Assembly (NCBI GenBank): GCA_033816765.1
Contig: CM066291.1
Coordinates: forward strand, 3,162,001 to 3,226,000
Source: Nothopassalora personata
Lineage: Eukaryota > Ascomycota > Dothideomycetes > Mycosphaerellales > Mycosphaerellaceae
Reading direction: 5' to 3'
Length of the DNA: 64,000 bases
Shown here: positions 44,709 to 53,069 of the stretch, in pieces
Position numbering within the stretch: the first letter of the stretch is position 1
Layout of the letters: each line of letters opens with the position of its first letter
The notes under the pieces: model-generated
The model's input: the letters and a program-made list of their open reading frames with translations, nothing else
What the model was told of the DNA's origin: nothing
Databases searched by the model: none
Translations under genes and position numbers: made by a program

Positions 44709-44870
44709 TATAAGGGGCGGGCCCCTGTTTCTTAGCATAGGCTACGCCTATGCGTTCGGATTGCTTTCCGACACCTTTTCTTCGGACAGCGTGTAACTTC
44801 CCCTTTCTTCTATATTGAACTTATTATAAACTTTATAGAACTTTAGTATATACGTCGTTTACCCGCAACA
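44709..44870 (+). repeat. G3 3' LTR
   Basis: 162 bp, matches 30000-30161; followed by the CCTAC target duplicate at 44871-44875. Confidence 0.9.
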
Positions 44871-44875
44871 CCTAC

Positions 44876-45681
44876 TCTTATTTAGTAATAGGATTACTAA
44901 GCCCCTAGATAAGCTTATCGCGCTAGGCGCGAGCGGCGCGTAGGCGAGCTACTAGCTACGCGATAGCGACGCTAGTGTTACTAACGTAGGGGTGCCTAAT
45001 GTCTCTATAGCGCCTATACTTCTTAAGTAACTCGCCGGTAGTAATACTATTATACGTATCCTACTCGTCTACTATACTGTTAGTAAGCGCATCGTAAGCG
45101 AAGAGCGTAGCGAATACTTACTAGCTACGAAGTACGGGAGGCACCGTATATATATCTTAATGTCTATACCTAGGCGCCTAGCTAGTAAGGACTTAGGGGT
45201 CTACGGCCCTAGTGCGCTAAACTTACGCTTCGCTAGCGTATCTAGTGCGCCGAGCGCGCTAGACATCTATGCTCGTAGTACTAGTAATAGTGTTAGTAGT
45301 ACTAATAGGCCCCCTATAAGGGCCTCCTAGCGGAGCTAGTCTTAGATAGCTTCCTCTAAAGCTATAGTAGTACTAGCGGGTCGCTAGGTAGTCGCTAGCG
45401 AGGAGCTAGTAGATCGCTAGTAGTGCGGGTATAGTGCGCTACGAGAACGTAGTATAAGGGAAAAAGAAGGAAAAGGAGGGAGAGGGTACGCTTCTTAAAC
45501 CCTCGAGTTAGTTAACCTAGTAACTATAACTTTACACCTACCTATACTACGATAACGACACGTACGAGACCCGTAGGCGGGTCGTATAGTAACGGAATCT
45601 ACGAGAAGTAGATAGATTACTTATATAGAAATCTCCTAAAGCCGCGAGCTAAGGGCAGCTCGGCCTAGAAGGGGAGGCAGT
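44876..45681 (+). other. G1 3' region, distal part
   Basis: RIP-mutated DNA continuing G1 after the G3 insertion. 45530-45681 matches the reverse complement of 52162-52305. Ends in GGGGAGGCAG, the G1 polypurine tract. No gene recognised. Confidence 0.6.
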
Positions 45682-45879
45682 TATAAGGGTAGCCTATAGC
45701 TAACCCTTATATATAATGCGGCTATGCCCGGCTTAGTATGCCGCACGTAACGCGCATACGTACACTAGGAGACGCGCACAGCGTTAATAGAAGAAAGTAA
45801 GCTTTAGTTTATCTACGATTAGAAGATCGTAGGCGTGCTATACATTACGACATCCCCTTATAGCCTTACGGCCCTTACA
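45682..45879 (+). repeat. G1 3' LTR
   Basis: 198 bp; ends CCCTTACA, showing the unmutated right terminus. Confidence 0.85.
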
Positions 45880-46087
45880 TCGAGCTTCCTCTAACTTCTT
45901 TAGGACTATATACGTCGCTACTAACTTAGTCTCTATTACTTCCTAACATTAGTATAGTTATAAGAATATAAACTCTAGTCTTTTATTTAAGATATCCCCC
46001 TTAGGATTCTTACTACCTAACAATACTATTACAACTACTAATCGTTATATAGTAGATACCTAGTTATTTTAAATAGATTAAACTTAA

Positions 46088-46248
46088 TGTTACATGTAAG
46101 TAACGTATATACTAAAGCTCTCTATAGTATTTACTAAGTTTAATACGGAAGAAAGGATAAGTTAGACGCTATCTAAAATAAAGTAACCGGACTTTAGTCC
46201 GGCGTATAGGCGTAGCTAGTACTAAGATATAAGGGCTCCTCCCTTATA
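46088..46248 (-). repeat. Decayed G3 LTR (reverse), 5' LTR of the split remnant
   Basis: About 161 bp alignable to the G3 LTR in reverse (GTATATACTAAAG, ACGGAAGAAAGG, GGCGTATAGGCGTAGC). 45880-46087 next to it matches the reverse of the G3 leader from 30162. Confidence 0.7.
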
Positions 46249-46437
46249 TATATAAAGTTAATCTTTAGCTACGAGGCTATACTTAGGTATAAATAAAGAT
46301 ATATTACGCGTATATATTATCTTTATATATATAATATACGGTTAGCTCTATTATTTAAATCTATAATAACTATGTACGTGTTATTATTATATTATAATAG
46401 TAGTTTAAAATCGTCTTATTAAGCTGTTTAGCTTTTA
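46249..46437. other. AT-rich decayed DNA
   Basis: Nearly pure A/T with long TATATA runs, between the G3 LTR and the right inverted repeat; presumably interior of the outermost element. Nothing else seen. Confidence 0.5.
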
Positions 46438-46558
46438 GCTGCAGTAAAACCAGCCCTAGTTAATCTTAGACGCTTCGCTAAGGCTCGCTATTAGCGGGTA
46501 AGCCCGATTAGTTACATTATATTAGATATACTAGAAGCGTTTGAGCTCGCTGAGGTAA
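46438..46558 (-). repeat. Right terminal inverted repeat of the repeat island
   Basis: Reverse complement starts TTACCTCAGCGAGCTCAAAC and aligns with 10444-10580, including GCGAGCCTTAGCGAAGCGTC. Normal-composition DNA starts directly after it. Confidence 0.6.
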
Positions 46559-46760
46559 CGCTAATAGACGCTCTCTATCTTTGAACATGGGCAAGTATTA
46601 TCTAAAGTTTGATCATGGCGACATCTATGAAATGGCTGTGGGCATCTACGAGCAAACGTAGTGAGATCGCTATGCATGCTCTCTGCCTTGTGCATACTCA
46701 GCGTAAGCGGCCGACCTGTGTCAATGGCGATTCTATAAGAGCTGTGTAGTGACCACACGC

Positions 46761-46818
46761 CTTCTTGATGAGCGTCTTCTTGATGAGCGCCTTCTTGATG
46801 GGCGCCTTCTTATGAGTC
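46761..46818 (+). repeat. 15-bp tandem repeat
   Basis: Three and a half units of CTTCTTGATGAGCG(T/C). On the minus strand a small frame (46943-46698, 81 codons) reads it as a KKALIKK-type lysine repeat; whether that frame is a gene is unknown. Confidence 0.75.
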
Positions 46819-46967
46819 TGGCAAATCTTATGATCAAGAAGCGCCGCATTCCATGCGCCACGCTTCCTTCGCGTGTTGAACATCCTGTTGGCGACCCAAT
46901 ACACGCTTCCTTCATCAGGAACTCCCTTCTTCTTTCTCCTCATTGCAAAGGACCCCTTCTTTCATTA

Positions 46968-48221
46968 TCATAGCCTCCCGCCACGAGCATGATAGCACTC
47001 GCCGGTGCTTGGAACGGGCTTCTCAGCTCGGATGACCCAGAGGAACACATCTTCCACCGGCAGTAGAAGAAGGAAGACCTTGTTGCAGGCAAACGCAATG
47101 CAGCAATAGAAGAACGCGATCAACGCATCCAACCAGAAGTGGTTTGCCGTTGCCAGGATCGTCAGCAGCAATATGCAAGGGTACGACATTCCAGAGACCA
47201 CGTAGAACGTCTTCCAGAATATCGTCTTGCGACTCTCGTACTTCTCGAATCTGGTCCGAAAGATGCCAGAGTGGTATATGAGGGTACAGCCGATGATGAA
47301 GGAGTAGCCGAAGTGCATGCTGGGCATTGCTGCCAATGAGTTGACGAACTTGCCCTCCTGCCACAAGCTCTCTGCATCTTCCATATGAACCGTGTCGAGG
47401 AACCCATACTCTTTCGGTAGCAGGCGAGGAGGCATAGTTGGAAAGACGATGAAGGTGCAAAATGCCATGAAATTGGTCAGAGTAATGGTCCGTCGTACCG
47501 TGGCAAATGTCGCATGTGAAGGGGCTACATAGTAGTACCACACTATGAAGAACATGGAGCCCGGGATGTGGATCAGGGCGTAGAAGCGGTCCAGGAAAGT
47601 GAGAGCGTCCTGATGTCCATGCATGAACCACTGCTGGATGTCTAGCTCTCGGATTGGGAGGAGGAAGCTCAGCCAGCTAAACTGCTCGTAGGTGAGGATC
47701 GCCAGCGCATGAGACCGGGCAGCCGTCCAGATGCCTTCGCCAGCAAAGACTTTGTTCGATAGCACCGTTGTCATGCGGTAGAAGAGATAGTTGAGGACCC
47801 AGTAGAGCTGTTCGACCACGAAGGGGAACTTTTGGAAGACTCGGCTGTGAAAGTGGTTCTTAAATCTGGAGGTGTTTGGAGTGTGGACGGTGCGTAGACC
47901 ACAGCAAGTCCGCTTCTTTGTCATTTGCTTCTCTGGCATGTAACTCGTGGCACGTTCATCGTCGTTATCGCTCGAGGAGTATTCCATGAGCTCTTCCTCC
48001 ACGACTGGGCCTCTTGACGGACGGTCGAGGATTGCCCGGTAGGACCTCCCACCACCTCCAAATATGCTGCAATTCCGCCGCCGGGTCCAAAACATGCCAC
48101 CGAACAGGATCGTTACGAAGATGACAGCCTCGCCCCAGTTCGGGAGCTTGATCTCTGGTTTCGCAGTCCACGTGGGGTACTCTGCCAGCACTGCTGGATC
48201 CACCTTCAACCTGTCATCCAT
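46968..48221 (-). CDS. PAP2/Aur1-type integral membrane protein
   Basis: A single-exon gene of 417 residues. It has an N-terminal membrane segment (VIFVTILFGGMFW), an acidic Ser/Asp-rich linker (EEELMEYSSSDNDDER), then several membrane spans with the PAP2_3 phosphatase signatures: MPSMHFGYS (299-307) and ANHFWLDAL (359-367), giving the His/His/Asp-type active site of the family. Yeast Aur1 and Ipt1, which transfer inositol phosphate onto ceramides, share this domain; this protein belongs to a wider fungal group and its substrate is unknown. It ends in a polar tail. The gene is intact and unmutated although it sits between two repeat islands only about 2 kb apart. Confidence 0.9.
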   Translation of the reverse strand: MDDRLKVDPAVLAEYPTWTAKPEIKLPNWGEAVIFVTILFGGMFWTRRRNCSIFGGGGRSYRAILDRPSRGPVVEEELMEYSSSDNDDERATSYMPEKQMTKKRTCCGLRTVHTPNTSRFKNHFHSRVFQKFPFVVEQLYWVLNYLFYRMTTVLSNKVFAGEGIWTAARSHALAILTYEQFSWLSFLLPIRELDIQQWFMHGHQDALTFLDRFYALIHIPGSMFFIVWYYYVAPSHATFATVRRTITLTNFMAFCTFIVFPTMPPRLLPKEYGFLDTVHMEDAESLWQEGKFVNSLAAMPSMHFGYSFIIGCTLIYHSGIFRTRFEKYESRKTIFWKTFYVVSGMSYPCILLLTILATANHFWLDALIAFFYCCIAFACNKVFLLLLPVEDVFLWVIRAEKPVPSTGECYHARGGRL

Positions 48222-48572
48222 CTTGCTCTTGCTGCCGGTGGTCCCTGACGATTACGTTGGTGGCAAGCATGTGCTTTTGTTGGTGGAAAGGACTGTTCGC
48301 TTCGTGGATGTCGTCAATGAGGCATAAAACACGTCTGGTGGTGATGGTGCAATGAATGTAATGCAGAACTCCACGTCTCTTCTGTTGTAGTGCTGGTCGA
48401 GAGGAACAAACAAGCTGGAAACGTTGCAGATGCTGTGAACGCCGAAATGCTGAAGACGTCTACAACACGTGAAATGCACCCACCGCCCGGAAATCAGCAA
48501 CGAAGGCACGGCCTCATGCCGCTGAAACAACCACGCAACGAGTGTGTTTGCTGCTGCTTAGGCTACTGATTC

Positions 48573-48719
48573 ATGGAGGGCCGAAGTACGGTAGAATCGA
48601 CCGACTTGCAGCGGCTCGTACGCCACAGCCGCCGCCAACGCGACCTTTCCGAAGCGACCATGACGATTTACCGCTTCGTCGATAGCATAGCGTCCACCGC
48701 TGAGCATGTTGACAAGTAA
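48573..48719 (+). pseudogene. Short gene start cut off by the second repeat island
   Basis: An ATG at 48573 opens 48 residues (MEGRSTVESTDLQRLVRHSR ... FVDSIASTAEHVDK) of normal composition, diverging from the PAP2 gene. GTAAGG at 48716 and CTCGGCAG ending at 48758 could bound a 43-bp intron with a TGAC branch site, but the next exon stops after three codons, at 48766-48768. RIP-mutated DNA begins about 80 bp further on. It is most simply the 5' end of a gene whose remainder was displaced by repeats; a tiny intact gene is possible. Not recognised. Confidence 0.35.
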
Positions 48720-48779
48720 GGTGCGATCGTTCTATCAAAACAAACAGTGACTCGGCAGACCCGCATAATTGGCCACGAA

Positions 48780-49798
48780 GTGGCCTTCAATCGGATTGGG
48801 GTGGTCGAAAAGCTCTTTAGTAGGGAGGGAGCGCAGCGATTAGCTAGAATCTCGTCGTTATAAATTCGTCCTCTTATTAGCTAAGCTCTTATCGATAAGC
48901 CGGACTCGGGTCCGGGGAACTTCCGACCTCGATTTCTAGCTACGATATGTCAAGATCTATGTTATAATAGAGATAATAGACCTATACTAACGATTAAATA
49001 CTATTATACTCGTACGCTCTCGCTCTATATATATAATGACAGGAGGGTAGTTCTATAGTTAACGTACCTATAAATATTATAAGGGTAGCCTATAGCTAAT
49101 TATTATATATAATATACGGCTACGCTTAGCTTAGTAAGCTGTTTGTAATACGTATACGTACATAAAGTGACGCGTAATACGTCTATAGAAGAAGGTAAGA
49201 TTTAGTTTATCTACGACTGTAAGGTTATAGGTATACTATATATTACGACATTCCTAAAAAATATTAATCTAGCTGTCTATATAAAAATAGCTAAGTTTTA
49301 CTAACTAGCTTTCGTTTTAATTTTTCTTTCGCTTACTATAGGCTAAGTCTTAGCCTTACGCTTACTAAAGTTTTTATATATCTTTATTATATATTAGTTA
49401 ACCCGTCTATTAAATAATATAGCTAAGGTGCCTAATTTTTAGCTAGATTTTAATATTATTCTAAAATTACTTATTACGGACTAAGTATTAGCTCTATACT
49501 CGCTTAGCCCCGTAGGATATAAAGGTTAGTCTATAAAAGAACATGAATAACATAGATAATAAAAAAATTAGGCCTAACTAACTAATAGATAAAGCTTCTA
49601 GATAATTCTATTACGGTACTAATTAAATTACTAATAAAATTACTTAGTAATAGGTAATAATCTAGATAACTAGAGCTTTACCCTAGGTATACGTAGTCTA
49701 CCCCTAAATTATGTAGTATTACGGTTCGGTCTAGACTATATAACTATAACTAGCTATTAGGTACGAGTAGTTACGTACGCTACACGCAATTACTCGCC
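48780..49798. other. RIP-decayed repeat DNA with an old G1 LTR
   Basis: AT-rich and CpA-poor. It contains a degenerate G1-type LTR (next entry) preceded by GGAGGGTAG. No coding remnant that I can name. Confidence 0.5.
49080..49256 (+). repeat. Degenerate G1-type LTR
   Basis: TATAAGGGTAGCCTATAGCT followed by blocks matching 11453-11650 (TATACGTACA, GTTTATCTACGA, CTATATATTACGACAT). More diverged than the other copies, so probably an older solo LTR. Confidence 0.7.
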
Positions 49799-50182
49799 TA
49801 AAGTAGTAGTTGTCTTAGTCTTATAAAGACTTAAGAAACAGTATAGTAGAGATTAGGTTTTAGTATATTCTAAATAGTAATATTAAATAGTAAGCTAAAT
49901 GTATTAAAACTATAAGGGATTCTTAACGTTCCTAAATATAAAGGAGATTATTCTTTAAATAGAGCAATACTCTATTATAACTCTATTTACTCTATTTAAG
50001 CTCTATAAGGGCGAGATATCGTACTTACTTATCGCCTTAGTTATGTCTTCTTATTCTCTATTTAGTATTTAAATGCCGAAATAGAGTATATTACGTATAG
50101 GTTAGTAATTCTAGCTTTCTACGGAACTAAACCGTAATACTAATCCCTTCTAGCCTAGCTTCGCCTCGAAGTATAATAGCGG

Positions 50183-50700
50183 ATGTGTTCTCGTTACTTT
50201 ATTTTAATAACAATGTCTTCTTCTTCTTCTTATAAACGTCGTACCCCCCGATCTTTAACCCTTAGCCGCGAATCTTTAGCTACCGACATTACCGCCGAAG
50301 GACACGAGATAGCGCCCTACTCGAACTATCGTAATACCCGCGTTAAGCCTAGGGAACCGATACCTCGTTATATCCTAGGTCCGCGTTTAAAGAAGTATTC
50401 TAAATATATAAGGAAAAATCATAAGTCCTATAATATAAGCTTATTCTTTACTTAGTAGGAACGGCTAAGGGATGCTTACGATGAGCTACGTTAGGATATC
50501 GAGTCCTTAGAAGAGGAGGAGGTAGAAATTATATAACGGCTCTAGGATAAGCGGATAAAGAAGATTCGCTTAAGGAAGTAGTTACGCCTTACTAAGCGCC
50601 GTACTAAGGATACGACTAGCAAAGCTCTTAATACGCTAGAGGTAGATAACCCTCCTACCGATATATATATTAAAGTTCTAGACCTTCCTATTACGGAATG
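50183..50700 (+). pseudogene. Unrecognised coiled-coil-like ORF inside the TIR element
   Basis: 90 codons are intact from ATG 50183 (a second Met, MSSSSSYKRRTPRSLTLSR, is codon 11). The frame continues to about 50690 through several TAG/TAA codons that look like RIP-lost Gln or Trp: ERLRDAYDELR-DIESLEEEE, then a Lys/Arg-rich RIKKIRLRK, then KRRTKDTTSKALNTLEVDNPP. The original protein would be about 170 residues: Ser-rich start, basic middle, acidic then basic helices. I do not know the family. Confidence 0.45.
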
Positions 50701-50924
50701 ATTCCTATAGACCCTAGAATTATAATAACGAGACGGACGTAACTTATCCTACCTAAGCGCTTAGACTTAGGGCAATTAGACTACTTAAGCTTAGACTAAT
50801 TAGACTGCTTATACTTAGAATAATTAGACTAATTATCGAGATCTGTGAATCTCCTTTATATTTAGGAACGCTAAGAATCCCTTATAGTTTCGATACGTTT
50901 AACTTACTGTTTAATATTACTATT

Positions 50925-51190
50925 TGTTGAGAATATGCAGGTCATCGGGTTAAAGAGGTTGGGGTCTACCGGACCCCAACATGTGGTTGCCCCGCAACAG
51001 GATTACGTGGCTGGGTGACATGGCTGGATCAGGGGTATAAGACTCATCCGAACAGATGAGTCTGCCTCTTATCCTTTACATCCACATCCGCGATACTTGT
51101 TCATAGAGACACGCTATCCCATTGGGTCCTTCTTCGTCCTAAGGCAAGATTCCATCTTCCAGTGGCTGCGCAACTCGTACCTGTTTAACA
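50925..51190. repeat. Solo LTR, unmutated, probably Copia type
   Basis: 266 bp from TGTTGAGAATATGC to CTGTTTAACA flanked by 5-bp duplicates CTATT (50920-50924, 51191-51195), interrupting the right inverted repeat of the TIR element. CpA and TpG are at normal frequency. It contains hairpins GGGGTC-TACC-GGACCCC and GACTCATC-GATGAGTC, and a TATA-like GGGTATAAG. TGTTG/CA ends suit Copia. Confidence 0.85.
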
Positions 51191-51479
51191 CTATTTAGAA
51201 TATACTATAACCTAACCTCTACCTTACTGCTACTTAGTCCCTAAGAGACAAGACAGCTACTACTTTATTACTCTCCCTTAACTTCCTATCGGCCCGAGAA
51301 TAAACCCGATTAAGGTTATCTTCTTAACTTGTAATATTATTAGGTTATACTAAACCTAATAGCTTTAAACGCTCTCTACGATAGGAGACCGATAGAGTAA
51401 ACGGGGAACACCCGCCCCTAGTAAAGTAAGTAGAGCCTAACGACCTTAGACCGCGAAAGATGCTATTAATGCCTTAGCT

Positions 51480-51963
51480 ACTTATATAGGTAACGATACC
51501 CTTAAGGTTAGTAAGCCGGAATACTACTATAGCGACCGAGACAAGTTCGACACTTAAGTTTCTTAGATAGTCAATACTTCTTATTTAACTCTATGCCTAA
51601 GAACCTTAAGCCTATCTTTACTACTACCTTCTTGAGAGGACGAGTATAGTATTAGGTTAAACTATTCCTTAGGAAATACCTAGATAGTAACGGAGAAGAT
51701 AATGCCGACGGAATCTTTAGATTATATAACTATCTTAAGCATGCTATAAAGAGCGTCTTTAGTGTCTCTAATAAGATTACTACTACCGTTCGTGTTATTT
51801 AGCATTTAACCTAGAAGATATCTACTACTAAATATACTACTAAATTCTAGGAATACGCGTAACTTACCAATTAGGACGACGAAGCACTTTAAGTTATGTA
51901 CTAAAGAGGACTAAAGGAGCATATTAAGGACGAGTTAATAAGGGACGGTCGGAAGATCGATAG
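51480..51963 (+). pseudogene. Retrotransposon gag fragment
   Basis: Readable through RIP stops as capsid sequence: TTFLRGRV-Y-VKLFLRKYL, FRLYNYLKHAIKSVF, NKITTTVRVI-HLT, and EHIKDELIRDGRKIDS. It is cut at its right end by a reversed G1 LTR. Family not determined. Confidence 0.65.
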
Positions 51964-52305
51964 TATAAGGGCCGTAAGGCTATAAGGGGATGCCGTAATG
52001 TATAGTACGCCTACGATCTTCTAATCGTAGATAAACTAAAGCTTACTTTCTTCTATAGACGCTATACGCGTCTCCTAGTATACGTATACGCGTCACGTAC
52101 GGTATACTAAGCCGGGCATAGCCGCATTATATATAAGGGTTAGCTATAGGCTACCCTTATAACTACCTCCTCTTCTAGGACGAGCTACCCTTAGCTCGCG
52201 GCTTTAGGAGGTTTCTATATAAGTAATCTATCACCTTCTCGTAGATTCCGTTACTATACGACCCGCCTACGGGTCTCGTACGTATCGTTATCGGGGTATA
52301 GGTAG
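51964..52305 (-). mobile_element. G1-family 3' end, reverse
   Basis: Reversed 198-bp G1 LTR (51964-52161) followed by reversed G1 3' sequence matching 45530-45681. It is cut at 52305 by the G2-B LTR, so G2-B inserted into a minus-strand G1 element whose remainder is not in the window. Confidence 0.75.
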
Positions 52306-52695
52306 TAATGTCTACTAACTACCCTATGTAGGCCTGTCTAAGTTGTGGTAGTGTAGAGCGGCGCTTATGTAAGCAGAGGTATTTACCGGTCCCGGGACCG
52401 TGAAATCAGGTCACGTGACGAGTAGCGCAGTAGCCGGATAAAACAAGAGGATTGGCGGACCTAAACCCCTATACCCTCTACTCGAGAGGTATAAATTGAA
52501 TTGTTACCTTAATGCTACGCTTACAATGCTTAACTACGCAGTATATATCTCAATAGCTATACTAGTCCCGCTAGCTCACCTAAATGTCTAATTAAACCTA
52601 AATGAAATAGGGGCAAGTTAGACCTAAGGAACCCTCCCTCTAAACCTAAGGTTAACATAACTAAACCTAAGGTTAACACAACTAATTAGTCGTTA
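52306..52695 (-). repeat. G2-B 3' LTR
   Basis: 390 bp. It carries a tandem duplication of about 20 bp (CTAAACCTAAGGTTAACA-type) also present in copy C but not in copy A, defining a subfamily. E-box GTCACGTGAC intact at 52410-52419. Confidence 0.8.
52381..52406. promoter_or_regulatory. G2 26-bp palindrome, LTR copy (B)
   Basis: ATTTACCGGTCCC arm perfect, opposite arm GGGACCGTGAAAT with two mismatches to the palindrome. Confidence 0.7.
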
Positions 52696-53069
52696 ATATA
52701 TCCTCCCCTATTACGAACCTGTCCTTAGGTTCTAAAGCAGTAAGCCCGGGCATTATAGGTAGCTTAATTAGTCGCTATAAGCTAAGGTAGTCTTATAGTA
52801 GTACAGCAGCTTACCCTACTATTTAGCTTAACATATAAGATGTTAGGCAATCCTAGGGCCTACTAGCGACATTTTATGAAGGTCGAAAGGATTTCTTTAA
52901 TAGAGACCGTAATAGTAACGTCAATAATCCGCGACTTACGCCCGTCGTACTACGTTATCGTATACTACAAAACTAGCGAGGGAATAGACAGCTATGTTAG
53001 TATTAATCGAGCGGGCTAGATAGTCGAATAACGTAAACGCTATTTATAAGACAAGTGAGCGTTAGTACT

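Larger units (their letters stand above)
30000..44870 (+). mobile_element. G3 chromovirus (Ty3/Gypsy), RIP-saturated, split by G4 and the retroposon
   Basis: Two 162-bp LTRs (30000-30161, 44709-44870) begin TATAAGGGGCGGGCCCC (originally TGTAAGG) and end CGTAACA. The flanks are a 5-bp target duplication CCTAC (29995-29999, 44871-44875). Interior order: leader, gag, protease, RT, (G4 insertion), RT continued, RNase H, (760-bp retroposon), integrase, chromodomain, long 3' UTR, and a polypurine tract GGAGGAGGAAGGGGGG before the 3' LTR. Native length is about 6.8 kb. It is inserted in the 3' region of G1. Confidence 0.88.
11453..45879 (+). mobile_element. G1 chromovirus (Ty3/Gypsy), RIP-saturated, split by two later insertions
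   Basis: Two 198-bp LTRs (11453-11650 and 45682-45879) share the body GGGTAGCCTATAGCTAACCC and end in CCTTACA-type termini; the start TATAAGGG is the RIP form of TGTAAGGG. In order come leader, gag, protease, reverse transcriptase, RNase H and integrase to 16206. The G2 insertion follows, then the chromodomain and 3' sequence from 28876, then the G3 insertion, then the 3' end with purine-rich GGGGAGGCAG directly before the 3' LTR. Native length is about 6.9 kb. The 5-bp flanks (ATTAC left, TCGAG right) do not match, so the ends may derive from two insertions joined by recombination. Confidence 0.8.
11023..46248 (-). mobile_element. G3-family LTR retrotransposon remnant, minus strand, internally deleted
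   Basis: A 162-bp G3 LTR lies in reverse orientation at 11023-11184 and is followed by C-rich sequence (complement of the polypurine tract) and a 3'-UTR-like stretch to about 11447 that matches the reverse complement of 44540-44708. At the far side, 45880-46087 matches the reverse complement of the 5' leader of the other G3 copy (from 30162), followed by a decayed reverse LTR at 46088-46248. The two ends therefore fit one minus-strand G3 element split by the G1 element. The whole coding part is missing, so a large deletion accompanied or followed the G1 insertion. No target duplication could be matched. Confidence 0.55.
49799..51267 (+). mobile_element. Small TIR element encoding a coiled-coil-like protein
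   Basis: Inverted repeats of about 140-150 bp: left 49799-49949, right 50848-50924 plus 51196-51267. Shared blocks include TAAAGTAGTAG, GTAGAG-TTAGGTT, TAGTATATTCTAAATAGT, AAACTATAAGGGATTCTTA and TTCCTAAATATAAAGGAGAT. The right repeat is split by the solo LTR. Without that insertion the element is about 1.2 kb. RIP is strong in the repeats and weaker in the gene. Class (DNA transposon or fold-back element) is uncertain; no transposase is present. Confidence 0.6.
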
